Shown: piece by piece, positions 11,974-23,766 of the stretch
Position numbering within the stretch: position 1 is the stretch's first letter
Layout: each line of letters opens with the position of its first letter
NCBI GenBank assembly: GCA_018398585.1
Contig: JAGTTD010000011.1
Location: forward strand, 13,941,346 to 14,005,345
Length of the DNA stretch: 64,000 bases
Direction: 5' to 3'
Source of the DNA: Simmondsia chinensis
Taxonomy: Eukaryota > Streptophyta > Magnoliopsida > Caryophyllales > Simmondsiaceae
The notes under the pieces: model-generated
The model's database searches: none
Told to the model about the DNA's origin: nothing
The model's input: only the letters and a program-made list of their open reading frames with translations
Made by a program: the position numbers and the translations under genes

Positions 11974-14628
11974 ATGGCTGATGGAGAGAGAATTCGTTCG
12001 GGAGCTGGTGCGAATGCTACAATCGGACCTCAGAATGCTACTACTGAGAATCTTCGAGAATTACAGAAAAGCATTGATCAAAAGATGGACCGAATTCTAT
12101 CAGTGTTGTTGGGAAAAGATGCAAAGGATGCAAAGAGGCAAGGTCGGATGCAACAAATTGAGATTGTTCCACCTACGGGAGTGGTTCTACCGCAAGAGTT
12201 CGTTGTTGAGCAGAGAGAGGAGGCACAACCTGTTGTTGTTGAAGATGAACTTGATCACGACAATGCCGAAACTGTAGAAAACAAGCCAGAAGAATCTGAA
12301 TGTGAACAAGAGGACTCTTACGAAGACTCTATGCGAGAGTTAGAGTCTCTTGATGATGTGGAGATACAATATGACGTGCATCCGGATTGGGAGTATGATT
12401 CACATGTCCGAGGATTGATTAAGAGAGCAAAGAGTAAGTCGAAGAGGAATCGCCTAAGTGAAGCATTGGGAGATTTTGTGGGCAAAAAGAAGTTGTTCAA
12501 GCCAAAATTGAAGCATGTGGTTGTGGTTCAACCTAATACGCTTGATGATCAACAAGAACCAACTCAAGTTGCTGCCCTTACTGATGTCTATGCTGGTATA
12601 CAAGAATTGGATATGTTTGTGGATATTCACGAGCTGGTTGCAGCAGAATCTGTGAAACCGACCGAAAAAGTTGATGCCATTGCTGAGAAATTACTCAGAA
12701 CATCCCCAAATCTGTTAAGTATTACTCTTTGGCAAGCTTATATGCAGAATGGAAGCATTTTCATCACTAAGCAATGTGATTCTGTTGAAAATTCAGTTGT
12801 TGCTGCTGCGGCACCTTCAAATACCGACCAAGGTATACTTAAGTTCACTTGTGGGCAGGCTGGAGTGTTAACTTGGGTCCAGAACATCATCAACTTGGAG
12901 GTTGAGCAAGGTCTCTTACGTTGGGTGAGATATTACGAGTGTATAGTGGCCGAAATGTGCTATCGGCATGCCTATCGGCAAGTTCGGCATGATCCCTTCC
13001 TTCTTTTAAGTAGAATTGTGACTTATCCAAGTGCAAAATCTTGTGATAAGCTGCCTCCGGATCCCGGTAAAGTCTCTCAAGACTATATGAAGTTGAGAGG
13101 AGTCGAATTTTTGTTGAAAAGAAGAACTCGAGCTGCGAGAATACATTTCAAAGTCCAACGAAGAAGAGGCAATGTGGTTGAACAAGCAATTGAGTTGTTA
13201 GATGCGTATTACTGTTGTAACATGCTGAGACTGAAGTCTGATCAGATCAGTGGCCATATTGTAGATGCTTTAACTGATGGAATCGATGTTGGTAGTCCCT
13301 TTGATCCGGGAAAGAAGGAATTACAAGCGGATGGAAGAGCTACACATTCGGGGCTGCTGTTTGATGTTGAAGGGGGCAATGTCAATACAAGTATTGATGT
13401 AAAAATGGTAAAGACAATGGGTCATCACGAGTATAACATCAAAGCAAGTATTGAAGACCGGAAGTTTACATTTTCCAAGCCGTATAATGCAAGTGACAAT
13501 GAAGTTTCCATTGCTCCAGAATTCGTGTTGTTTCGACTCACACAAAAGCACTTACTTGAAAAGATGATAATTGTTGTTAGTAGTTTGAAGAACTGTGGAT
13601 GGTTTGAGTTAATGTTTGGCCTCGGGTATGACCTTACAACAGGTGCACGAAGCCTCGTAAAGATAAAGGTTATGGCATTTGAAAATTGGAATAATCTACA
13701 GTTGGAAGTTATTGATCTGGTGCAGCATCTGTTGGGGTTCGGGGAGATCGGTTGTGAGGGCTTTGAATGGAAAAATCTTAGGCATAAGCTCCAATATGTC
13801 CTTCATGTTTTGGTAGGAACGATCAATGCAAGAATTTGGAAAAAGGTGGCTGAAATTTTGAGATCTCACAAGTTTACTCTCAATATTCCCTCAAGGGAAG
13901 CTTTGGAAGATGCAGATCAATTTTTGGGAATATCATTGCTGTCAGTTTTGAATGTGCGGTTCAGAATGAATTTATTTGATGTTATTACGTCTTGTGGAAG
14001 GTGTCATAACTTGTTTTCCTCAAGTAGCTTCCACATGGACTTACACCGAGCTACAAGATGTTGTTATGAACTACATCAGGATTGTACTGCTGAGTTTCTG
14101 ATTGTTGCAGCAACAATGGTTCCATTGGAGAACCATCATGGATTGGTAGAGTATGTCATGATTTGGCTCAGTATTTGGGTATGTGAGCTGAATAAGATGG
14201 AAGTTAATGCTGCAAAGCATGTTAAATCAGCAAGAAATCAGATCTCAGCAGCTAATATGCAATATCGGAATGCCGATCGGCAAGTTCGGGTTGAAATAAT
14301 TCTGTTTTTGAAGAGAGTTTCGATTAACAAGGTCCCTATCATGAAGCTACGCAATTGGGAGGACGTTTGCAAGTTGTTTGTCTCCAAGACATTAGCTATG
14401 GGCAAAGAAATCACTGAAGTTTGGGGTTCCAGCTGCATTCTTAGGAAACTTTCAATGTGTTCGGTTACCATATTCAAGAATTGGGATGGTTTGAGCAGCA
14501 ATGGGAAACGCTTGAAAGCTGAATTCAATATTCGGTTCTCTTGGTTTGAGTTTGGAAGGCCTCCCGAGATGATCAAGGACTTCATATGCAATTTAGTGGA
14601 GACAAGATACACAAAATCAGTAAGGTAG
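11974..14628 (+). CDS. Uninterrupted 884-codon ORF of unknown function in the LTR element
   Basis: I chose ATG 11974 (MADGERIRSG) because the upstream in-frame extension has poor composition; the open frame itself reaches back to 11872. Residues about 25-50 form a short helix (NLRELQKSIDQKMDRIL) reminiscent of the N-terminus of gypsy Gag. An acidic stretch follows (about 80-125), then a basic one (residues about 150-180, RAKSKSKRNRL). I recognise no zinc knuckle, protease, RT, RNase H or integrase motif in the rest, which is a mixed globular-looking sequence rich in Val, Leu and Cys. Remaining open for 884 codons among decayed neighbours suggests recent arrival or past selection. It could be a diverged Gag with an extra domain or a captured host gene; I cannot tell which. 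Confidence 0.6.
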   Translation: MADGERIRSGAGANATIGPQNATTENLRELQKSIDQKMDRILSVLLGKDAKDAKRQGRMQQIEIVPPTGVVLPQEFVVEQREEAQPVVVEDELDHDNAETVENKPEESECEQEDSYEDSMRELESLDDVEIQYDVHPDWEYDSHVRGLIKRAKSKSKRNRLSEALGDFVGKKKLFKPKLKHVVVVQPNTLDDQQEPTQVAALTDVYAGIQELDMFVDIHELVAAESVKPTEKVDAIAEKLLRTSPNLLSITLWQAYMQNGSIFITKQCDSVENSVVAAAAPSNTDQGILKFTCGQAGVLTWVQNIINLEVEQGLLRWVRYYECIVAEMCYRHAYRQVRHDPFLLLSRIVTYPSAKSCDKLPPDPGKVSQDYMKLRGVEFLLKRRTRAARIHFKVQRRRGNVVEQAIELLDAYYCCNMLRLKSDQISGHIVDALTDGIDVGSPFDPGKKELQADGRATHSGLLFDVEGGNVNTSIDVKMVKTMGHHEYNIKASIEDRKFTFSKPYNASDNEVSIAPEFVLFRLTQKHLLEKMIIVVSSLKNCGWFELMFGLGYDLTTGARSLVKIKVMAFENWNNLQLEVIDLVQHLLGFGEIGCEGFEWKNLRHKLQYVLHVLVGTINARIWKKVAEILRSHKFTLNIPSREALEDADQFLGISLLSVLNVRFRMNLFDVITSCGRCHNLFSSSSFHMDLHRATRCCYELHQDCTAEFLIVAATMVPLENHHGLVEYVMIWLSIWVCELNKMEVNAAKHVKSARNQISAANMQYRNADRQVRVEIILFLKRVSINKVPIMKLRNWEDVCKLFVSKTLAMGKEITEVWGSSCILRKLSMCSVTIFKNWDGLSSNGKRLKAEFNIRFSWFEFGRPPEMIKDFICNLVETRYTKSVR

Positions 14629-14936
14629 TTTACTACATGTAAAAAAACAGAATTGTATCTGCAATTGGAGAATTTCAGTAGCGAGTTTGGGTCTGGAGCT
14701 GTAATAACTGGATTATGAGGTATCGTAGATGTGTTGTTGATGTTTGGTTCGATCAGTGCCGGCCCCCTGAAGAACACTCCTCATTCATAAGCAAGCATTG
14801 TGTCAAACGCATGTATCTGCTGAAATTCAGTCAATACATCACTACTGAAGAGCACTCATTCATATACGGATAGAATCGTCATTGTCATAACTCTCTTCTA
14901 TTCTTGAGGACAAGAATGTTTTCAAGGGGAAGGGAA

Positions 14937-15435
14937 TGTTACAAACCGAAATTTCGAGGCTTGAGTTTAAATTGGAAATGGCGGGAATATGAATTGGTGT
15001 TAAAATTCAGTTAATGCATTTCACTCTGCTGCTGTCCGTGCTACTGCTGGTGTTCTGCACGTTGCTGCTACTGCGTTACTGGGCTGCTGCATTGTTACTA
15101 CTGCTGTTAATTACTGTTGTTTGGCGCCAAATACAATAAAAATTCAAATAAGTGTTAGTTAATTCTAGATGCTTCTAAGTAGTTAGTCTAGATACAATGT
15201 AATAGCTTGTTGTTTTGCTTATAAATAGATCATTCAGCTGTAATTGAAAGCATTCAATCAAATATCAAACACAATCTCATTTTGAGATCAATATTCTCTC
15301 TCTCACCTAACTCTCTCTATTTTCTCATCTATTTTCCCTTCTTTCTCTCATCTAAACTCTATATTCTTTCTCATCTCATACTCTTTCTATCCCAACCTAG
15401 GTTAAGGCTCAAGAGAAATCCTCGAAACCTTAACA
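14937..15435 (+). repeat. 3' LTR, 499 bp
   Basis: Begins TGTTACAAACC directly after a purine tract. It contains a GCTGCT-rich block, a TATA-like TTATAAATAG at about 15220 and CT-rich sequence, and ends CTTAACA. The duplicated ATCAA follows. Confidence 0.88.
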
Positions 15436-16375
15436 ATCAACCATACACCGTGTATGATTAGTTTAAATGGAGTGAGATCAACTTGTGTAGGTGTGTTTCA
15501 AGTAATTAGTGGTGTATGATCAATCATACACCGTGTAAAATAGGTTTTAATGGTGTGAAATCAACTTGTGTTAGTGTGGTTTAAGCAATTAGTGGTGTAT
15601 GATTAATCATACGCCGTGCATTATAGGTTTCGATGGTGTGAAATGATCTTGTCTAGGGGTGTTTTAAGTTATTAGTGTTGTAGTATCAATCAAACACCAT
15701 ATATGATTGGTTTAAATGGTGTGAAATCATTCTCTATTGTTGTGCTTTAAGTCATAAATAGTGTCTGATCAACCATATACCGTGTATGATAGGTGTAAAT
15801 GGTGTGAAATGAACTTGTACAGGTGTGATTTAAGTAATTAGTGGAGTATGATCAATCATACACCGTGTATGATAGGTTTTAATGCTATGAAATAATCTTG
15901 TCTAGCTGTGTTTCAAGTAATTAGTGGTGTATTATCAATCATACACGGTGTATGATTGGTTTAAATGGTGTGAAATTATTCTATGTTACTGTGTTTTAAG
16001 TCATAAATGGTGTATGATCAATCATACACTGTGTATGATTGGTTTAAATGGTGTGAAATCATTCTCTGTTGCTGTATTTTATGTCATAAATGGTGTATGA
16101 TCAACCATACACTGTGTATGATTGGTTTAAATGGTGTGAAGTCATTCTTTGTTGGTGTGTTTTACATCATAAATGGTGTATGATCAACCATGCACCGTGT
16201 ATGATTAGTTTAAATGGTGTGAGATCAACTTGTGTAGGTGTGTTTCAAGTAATTAGTGGCGTACGATTAATCATACACCGTGTATGAAAGGTTTTAATGG
16301 TGTGAAATCAATTTGTGTTAGTGTGGTTTAAGTAATTAGTGGTGTATGATCAATCATACGCCATGTATGATAGGT
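15436..16375 (+). repeat. Palindromic ~83-bp minisatellite, array A2 part 2
   Basis: About eleven units in plus orientation that continue part 1 once the LTR element is removed. The array is cut at 16375 by the hAT element, which duplicated TGATAGGT of a repeat unit. Confidence 0.9.
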
Positions 16376-19300
16376 AGAGGTGGCCAACGGGCCGGGCCAG
16401 GCCGGCCCTGAAACCGCACCAGCCCGGCCCGTGTTTGGCCTTGCCCGAGGTCCCCCGGGCCGGGCCTCGGGCCTTTTTTTTTATTCAGCCGAGCCCGGCC
16501 CGGCCATGCCCCGGGCCAAGGCCCAACGGCTCTAAAAAGAACCTTGGGCTCGTGTTACATAGGCCGTTCAACGGCTCTTTTGTAAAGAGCCGTTGAACGG
16601 CTATTTTATTAATAAAAAAAAATTATATTTTTTTTCTCTATAAATACTTAAACTTTCCCAACTCATTTTCTCACCAATTCTTCAATCCTCTCTTCTCTCT
16701 CTATACATTCATCATCTCCCATCTTCTCTAACTTTGCTAATTGCAAAAATTGTGCTCTAAAGTTCGTAAAGTATTTGGCTGAAGTTCGAATTTCATTGTT
16801 CTCTCATTTCGGTAATTTTAGTATCGTAATTTTATTTGATTCGCATTTTTAGTTATTTAATTTGCATTACTACTTGCATTTTATAAATACTAATCACTTA
16901 TAATAATATGGCACACAACTCTTCAACATCCTCTGGAGCCGGTCGTGCTAGTTCTAACTCTTCTCGGCCACCCAGAGTCCCTTAAAGGAGTAGAATTGTC
17001 TTACTTAATACTGAAGAACGAGCTTTTATACAACCAGACCCATCACCCCCATACACTGATGATAGCATAGATTATGACTTTTCACAACAACAAGATTATC
17101 ATGAGTCAGGAGGTGGTGGGGTTGGAGACTCACAAACTGATGAGGAACCCACGCCCACCACTGAAGCCCAGCCTGAAACTAGTACCGGTGCTAGGAGGCG
17201 TACAATTAGTAGGGTATGGAAACACTTTACCCTTAATAAGACAACTAATAAAGCAACTTGTAAATTATGTGACCCACCTAAGGATTTTAGCCATCAACCG
17301 GGTAGTGGGACGGGCACATTAAACAGACATATACTTAGGTGCCACTCCGAGCAATTCCCAGAAAAGAGCCAACAACGTCTAGTACAGCAAGTGACCGGTG
17401 CACTTGCTAATTTTAGGTTCTCTCAGGAGAGCAACCGAAAGAGGCTAGCTAAATATATAATTATGAGTGAAGGGCCTTTTAATACCGGTGAAGACCCAAA
17501 TTTCATCAACTACCTCCAACTAAATGTGAATCCCGCCATTGTGAGGATTCCTCGGATCACCGTAAAGCGGGACGCTTTTACGTTGTACCACGGGATGAAA
17601 ACTGGGGTCCTCACACATTTTCCGACGAACACGAGCATGTTCTGGTTGACGTCGGACGTATGGACGCCAAAACCTGGCCAACCTTATATGTGCATAACGG
17701 CACACTGGACCGATGAATCCTTCATCTTGCAAAAGCGGATAATTCATTTTGGACTTTTAGATTGCCCCCACAATGCCGAGGTAATTACGGGTGTGATTAT
17801 GTCGGTAGTCCGAGACTGGGGTATAGAGCGACGTATCTTCAGTATTACGTTCGACAATGCTACCAATAACACTGCAGCCGTTACACATTTAATTAGGCAA
17901 ATGTGACCCATGTTAGGTGGGAAGTGTTTCCATATTCGTTGCGTTTGACACATTTTGCATTTAATGGTAACGGATGGTTTAGATCTCATAAAAGCATCCC
18001 TTATCACCTTAAGATCGGTAATAATATCTGTAAAATCATCCAGCACTAGAAAAAGAAAATTTAGAAATTTATGTAGGTTGCATAATATAGAATATAAACA
18101 ATTCAAATTAGACTCCCAAACTAGGTGGTCGTCTATGGTAGAAATGTTAGAGCGCCTTCTACCATACAAAGACGTTCTAATGGAATACGCTCAGGAAAAT
18201 CGTGCAGAATGGAGCGATTACAACCTAGCCGGTATAAATTGGGAGACAATAGATCAAATTTGTTACTTTTTTAGCATGTTTAAAGAGGCAACAACATTTT
18301 TTTTTTCGGGTTGCTACTATCCGACCATGCCTCAAGCAATATCAAGATTGCTTGATATTGTCAATTGGATGGTGGGTAATGAATCCAACCCCGTTTTGTT
18401 CGCATCGATTCAGGCAATGAAAGAAAAGTTTGCCAAATATTATTTTGAACTACCTCTTACATACTGCTTTGCAACTACTTTAGACCCTCGTTGTAAATGC
18501 TCGGGTTTCAACTTGTTTTGCCAACATTTTTTCACGTATTTGAATCCTACTCTTAATATCGACACTTTCATTACCGATGTCGATAACAACTTGCATAGTT
18601 TATTTCCTCAATATTCCGTCAATTAGCGTCCAATAATCCTAGTTCTGCTGCAGTAAGATCTTCCACATCTAGTGGAAGTAGTTCACACATGTCATATTCG
18701 TGGAAGCTGTTGCAGCAATTTACGCCCACAGCAGCCCCCACATCATGTGACGAGTTAGATTATTATTTGCGGACACTGATGGTCCATATTTTCGGGTTGG
18801 CGGCCAACCCGAATTTTGACCTGTTACAATGGTGGAACACAAACCAAACCCAGTATCCCGTGCTTTCCACCATGGCACGTGATATACTAAGTTGTCCGGT
18901 GTCTTCAGTAGCATCAGAGTGTGCTTTCAGTCTTGGTGGCAAGTTGCTTGGAACGAAGAGGGCGAAGCTATCGCCATCAAGCTTGAAGATGTCCGTGTGC
19001 TTGAAGGATTGCCTGCTAGCAGAGGCAAGAAAACAACAGAGAATGAAGCTGTATTCATCGAGCGATGAAGAAGACGGCCGTACAACCGATACCACAAATG
19101 ATGGCCTAGATACCCCCCAAGATGACTGATATCAACACTTTTGTATGTCAATTATTTACTTTTAAATATTGACGTCAAAAGACGATCGCACCCCCCATAT
19201 GTCAAACTTTGTATTTGTACTTATATTTGTTACGTTATTTATGTACCATTATTTTTTTGATAACATATTTACCATTACTTATTGTGTATTTTATTTTATT

Positions 19301-19497
19301 ACATATATTTAATGTATATTCAGCATTATTAGTGCTTAAAAGAAATGTATTTGTATCTCATATTATTTATCAATAAATTACAACAATTTTAGTACAAAAC
19401 GACTTTGTATTATTAATTTTTTTTTTCCTTTAAAAAGCCGGGCCGACCCGGCTTCGGCCCAGGCCCGGCCCAGCCCGGCCCGCCCGTTGGCCACCTT
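16376..19497 (+). mobile_element. hAT transposon, 3.1 kb, inserted in array A2
   Basis: The 8-bp duplication TGATAGGT lies at 16368-16375 and 19498-19505, as expected for hAT. The ends are imperfect inverted repeats (AGAGGTGGCCAACGGGC at left; GCCCGTTGGCCACCTT at right) that continue into GC-rich GGCCCGGCC-type sequence on both sides. The interior carries a broken BED-finger hAT transposase on the plus strand. Excising it restores a normal palindromic repeat unit, so the boundaries are firm. Confidence 0.93.
16908..19129 (+). pseudogene. hAT transposase, BED zinc finger and dimerisation domain, broken
   Basis: From ATG 16908 one frame runs almost the whole length. A Ser-rich start is broken by TAA at 16983. 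A BED zinc finger lies about 17197-17344 (VWKHFTL ... CKLC ... LNRHILRCH). The catalytic core includes SDVWTPKP and SITFDNATNN, and an FHIRCV.HILHL segment is interrupted by TGA codons at 17904 and 17946. DSQTRWSS and TTLDPRCK follow. A stop at 18624 and a shift of frame lead to the C-terminal dimerisation domain (18690-19129: DLLQWWNTNQTQYPVLS, then SSVASECAFS). Length and order fit ZBED/RICESLEEPER-type Ac-like transposases. Four stops and one frameshift make it non-functional. Confidence 0.92.
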
Positions 19498-20312
19498 TGA
19501 TAGGTTTCGATGGTGTGAAATGATCTTGTCTAGGTGTGTTTTAAGTTATCAGTGGTGTAGTATCAATCAAACACCATGTATAATTGGTTTAAATGGTGTG
19601 AAATCATTCTCTGTTGTTGTGCTTTAAGTCATAAATAGTGTATGATCAATCACACACGATGTATGATTGGTTTAAATGGCGTGAAATCATTCTCTGTTGG
19701 TGTGTTTTATGTCATTAATGGTGTATGATCAACCATACACAGTGTATGATAGGTGTAAATGGTGTGAAATGAACTTGTACAGGTGTGATTCAAGTAATAT
19801 TGGTGTATGATCAATCATACACCGTGTATGATAGGTTTTAATGGTGTGAAAGGATCTTGTTTAGCTGCGTTTCAAGTAATTAGTGGTGTATTAATAATCA
19901 TACATCGCGTATGATTTGTTTAAATGGTGTGAAATCATTCTCTGTTGCTGTGTTTTAAGTCATAAATGGTATATGATCAATCATACACCGTGTATGATTA
20001 GTTTAAATGGTGTTAAATCATTCTCTATTACTCTGTTTTAAGTCATATATGGTGTATGATCAATTATACGCCATGTATGATTGGTTTAAATGGTATGAAA
20101 TCATTCTCTGTTGGTGTGTTTTATGTCATAAATGGTGTATGATCAACCATACACCGTGTATGATTTGTTTAAATGGTGTGAGATCAACTTATATAGGTGT
20201 GTTTCAAGTAATTAGTGGTGTATGATCAATCATGCACCGTGCATGCTAGGTTTTAATGGTGTGTAATCATGTTGTGTTGGTGTGTTTTAAGTCACTAATG
20301 GTATATGATTGA
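19498..20312 (+). repeat. Palindromic ~83-bp minisatellite, array A2 part 3
   Basis: About ten plus-oriented units from the right hAT duplication to just before the acceptor at 20322. The array directly abuts the C48 exons, so the whole of A2 lies within one intron. Confidence 0.9.
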
Positions 20313-20323
20313 TCCTTTTGTAG

Positions 20324-21105
20324 GAAATGGACGTCAGAGTATATTATATTATGCAGAAGAAACACGTATTGCCAGATAATTTTGATATGAGGGCAACATG
20401 TTCAAACAAAATGCTTGCTTCTTTGTTTCGATCCATTTTCCTTGGCATGTAAAACAGTGAAATAAAGATTTAAACTGCTTTCCATGATTGGGATTCGTTG
20501 ATAATCAAGTTTCTTGCAGGGGACGACAAATATGGGTTACGATGCCATGACCTTGACAGGGTATACATGCCCATCAATCAAACTGATCACCATTGGTTCC
20601 TTACTGCCATCCATTTTACTGAATGGCGGATAGAGGTTTTTGATTCTCTGTACTCCGCAACAGCAAAGGGATCAAGGTTAGAGCATGTGGAGCCAATCGC
20701 AAGATTACTTCCATATGCTCTTGAGAAGGTTGATTTTTGGGATATCAGGAAGGAGCTGTCTGAATTCAAAGGCAAACCTTTCCGAATCACCTACGAACCG
20801 GATTCATGCCCACAACAAATGGGGTATGACATATATTCCCTTATATATTATTTATTATTCAATGGAAAAAATTAGTAATTATGTTACAATGAAGCCTAAT
20901 ATCCAATTGTGTCATCGGCTTTATATTGAACTGTAGGTCAGATTGTAGCATGTTTGTCTTGAAGTTTATTAAATTTTTGCTTACAAATGGCCTCAGCATC
21001 TCCCAATGCACGCAAGAGCAGATGGAGAAGTTGCGGATGAATAACTATGTATACTTGTACAGTCATGGAAGAAAGAAACAGATGAAAATGTATACAAGTG
21101 AGTAA
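20324..21105 (+). pseudogene. C48 (Ulp1-like) cysteine protease exons of the MULE gene
   Basis: Three exons can be proposed: 20324 to about 20450, 20520-20823 and 20937-21105, each with an AG acceptor, and a GT donor at 20824. They encode a C48 core: MPINQTDHHWFLTAIHF with the catalytic His, WRIEVFDSLYS with the Asp, CPQQ with the oxyanion Gln, and after the intron GSDCSMFVLKF with the Cys. All four key residues are present. The first exon ends in an in-frame TAA that may lie just past its donor. The stop is TAA 21103-21105. C48 enzymes process or remove SUMO-type modifiers; Kaonashi-type MULEs carry such genes. The upstream exons contain stops, so the full protein is broken although this domain is open. 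Confidence 0.85.
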
Positions 21106-21562
21106 AATTATGTGATGTGTATATGTTATTGTATATTACCATAGGATTTATATTGTATTCATTATACTATGGAAAATAATCACTTTCACATGTATTGGTT
21201 GGTGAATTTGTTGAGGTTGTTATAGATATTTGTTCCATTACATGTACTCAGTATTGTACTTGGTATACTTGCTTTAGATTTGTACCCAGTGTAAATAGCT
21301 TCATTATTGGATGAATGTATTTTATCCAATAAAATAAAAAACTGATTTTACTTTGCCAGCTTTCATTCTTTCACTTTCTCTCATCCCTTTTCCCTTCTCA
21401 AAAGATCTCATCATCCCTACCATGGCTCAAACTAGGACTCATTTATTCGTTCCAGATAAGATTCATGGCCTAACATGACAGCAAATATAAAGGCATGATG
21501 CTCACTGGAAGATTTACAATTCGTGACAGGGCATCATGATCTCATTACACCAGCGCAAAATG
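21106..21562 (+). other. 3' flank of the C48 gene
   Basis: AT-rich sequence followed by a CT-rich patch at 21360-21420. No further coding signal or recognisable element is visible. The orientation of the palindromic repeat switches across this stretch. Confidence 0.4.
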
Positions 21563-23516
21563 ATTTAATACCATTTAAACCAATCATACAAGGTGTGTGA
21601 TTGATCATACACCACTTATGACTTAAAACACACCAACAGCGAATGATTTCACACTGTCTAAACCAATCATACAGGATGTATGATCGATTATACACCACTT
21701 ATTACTTGAAACACACCTAGACTAGTTGATTTCACACCATTAAAACCTATCATACATCATGTATGACTGATCATACAGCACAAATTACTTAAAACACACT
21801 AACACAAGTTGATTGTACACCATTAAAACCTATCATACACGGAGTAATTAGTGGTGCATGATCAATCATACACGGTGTATGATGGATCATACAGCACTAG
21901 TTACTTAAAACGCACTAACACAAGTTGATTTTATACCATAAAAACTTATCATACACAGTGTATGATTGATCATACACCACTAATTACTTGAAACACACCT
22001 ACACAAGTTGATCTCACACCATTTAAGCCAATCATACACGGTGTATGGTTGATCATACACCATTTATGACATAAAACAAACCAACAGAGAATGATTTCAC
22101 ACCATTTAAACCAATCATACACAGTGTATGACTGATTATATACTACTAATTACTTGAAACACACCTATACAACTTCATTTCACACCATTAAAACCTATCA
22201 TACACGGTTTTATGATTGATCATACACCACTAATTACTTAAAACACACTTACAAAAATTGATTTTACACCATTAAAACTTATCATACACAGTGCATGATT
22301 GATCATGCACCACTAATTACTTGAAACACACCTATACAAGTTCATTTCACACCATTAAAACCCATCATACATGGTGTATGATTGATTATACACCACTAAT
22401 TACTTAAAACACACTTACACAAATTGATTTTATACCATTAAAACTTATCATACACCGTGTATGATTGATCATACACCACTAATTACTTGAAACACACCTG
22501 TACAAGTTCATTTCACACCCTTAAAACCCATTATACGCAGTGTATGATTGATCATACACCACTAATTACTTAAAACACACTTACACAAATTGATTTTACA
22601 CCATTCAAACTTATCATGCACCGTATATGATTGATCAGACACCACTAATTACTTGAAACACACCTATACAAGTTCATTTCGCACCCTTAAAACCCATCAT
22701 ACACGGCGTATGATTGATCATACACCACTAATTACTTAAAACACACTTACACAATTTGATTTTACACCATTAAAACTTATCATACGCCGTGTATGATTGA
22801 TCATACACCACTAATTACTTCAAAAACACCTACACAATTTTATTTCACACCATTAAAACCTATCATACACCGTGTATGATTGATCATACACCACTAATTA
22901 CTTGAAACACACCTATACAAGTTCATTTCACACCATTAAAACCTATCATACATGGTGTATGATTGATCATACACCACTAATTACTTGAAACACACCTACA
23001 CATGTTGATCTCACACCATTTAAACTAATCATACATGGTGTAAGGTTGATCATACACCATTTATGACATAAAACACCCCAACAAAGAATGATTTCACACC
23101 ATTTAAACCGATCATAAACCGTGTATGACTTATCATACACCGCTAATTGCTTGAAACACACCTATACAAGTTCATTTCACAACATTAAAACCTTTCATAC
23201 ACGGTGTATGATTGATCATACACCACTAATTACTCCAAACACACTTACACAAATTGATTTTACACCATTAAAACTTATCATACACCATGTATGATTGATC
23301 ATACACCACTCATTACTTCAACACCTGCACAATTTGATTTCACACCATTAAAACTTATCGTACACCATGTATGATTGATCACACGCCACTAATTACTTGA
23401 AACACATTAATACAAGTTCATTTCACACCATTAAAACCTATCATACACGGTGTGTGATTGATCATACACTACTAGTTTCTTAAAACACACCTATACAAGT
23501 TGACTTCACACCACTA
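21563..23516 (-). repeat. Palindromic ~83-bp minisatellite, array B1 (minus orientation)
   Basis: About 23 units now read as the reverse complement (GATTTCACACCATTTAAACC ... ATCATACACC). The array lies between the two convergent genes and stops exactly at the captured Argonaute segment. Confidence 0.9.
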
Positions 23517-23538
23517 ATGATACTTGCTTGGAATTACA

Positions 23539-23721
23539 GTGCCACCAGCATGTTATGCGCATCTGGCAGCATTCCGAGCACGTTACTATGTTGAAGGGGA
23601 TGCAAATGAAAGTGGTTCTAATAGTGGCGGTGGTGGGCCAGTGACAGCTGAGAGGCAGCAAGAGGTGCCGGCACTTCCACAGATCAAGGAGAATGTCAAG
23701 GATGTGATGTTTTACTGCTGA
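23539..23721 (+). pseudogene. Captured last exon of an AGO5-like Argonaute
   Basis: After an intron-like AG (TTGGAATTACAG, ending about 23538) the frame reads [20 protein letters not shown], passes a Gly/Ser-rich variable part and ends [12 protein letters not shown] with a stop at 23719-23721. This is the C-terminus of plant AGO1/5/10-clade Argonautes; the RYY segment and the short variable part fit AGO5 best. The YAHLAAF segment contains the last residue of the DDH slicer set (His). A conserved Tyr is Cys here. PAZ, MID and most of PIWI are absent; upstream there is only minisatellite. The frame is open and undamaged. It looks like a MULE gene capture of intron end, final exon and some 3' UTR. 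It is unlikely to make an active Argonaute. Confidence 0.88.
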
Positions 23722-23766
23722 AGATAATCGGTTCCTCAGCCATTTTATTTTGGTTTTTGGGACATG

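Larger units (their letters stand above)
10869..15435 (+). mobile_element. LTR retrotransposon inserted in array A2, with a single long ORF
   Basis: It starts TGTTACAAACC and ends CTTAACA, with the 5-bp duplication ATCAA on both sides (10864-10868 and 15436-15440), so the insertion is complete. The 3' LTR is 14937-15435, preceded by the purine tract CAAGGGGAAGGGAA. The 5' LTR (10869-11098) matches only the first ~230 bases of the 3' copy at roughly 95%; the last ~270 bases and the primer binding site are missing. There is no recognisable protease, RT, RNase H or integrase. The interior instead carries one long open frame (11974-14628). LTR ends and purine tract resemble the chromovirus at 52953, suggesting a non-autonomous gypsy-type element. 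Confidence 0.88.

Noticed and set aside
14238..14777. 179-codon minus-strand frame
   Set aside because: It is antisense to the 884-codon ORF, has no motif and no start context.
16090..16287. Short open frames within the palindromic arrays (for example the MVYDQPYTVYDWFKW-type peptide, also at 20007, 22967 and 28389)
   Set aside because: They are translations of the minisatellite; frames are not kept from unit to unit and no start context or domain is present.
16376..16560. GC-rich GGCCCGGCC block as a CpG island or promoter
   Set aside because: It is the hAT subterminal region, mirrored at the other end of the element (19438-19490).
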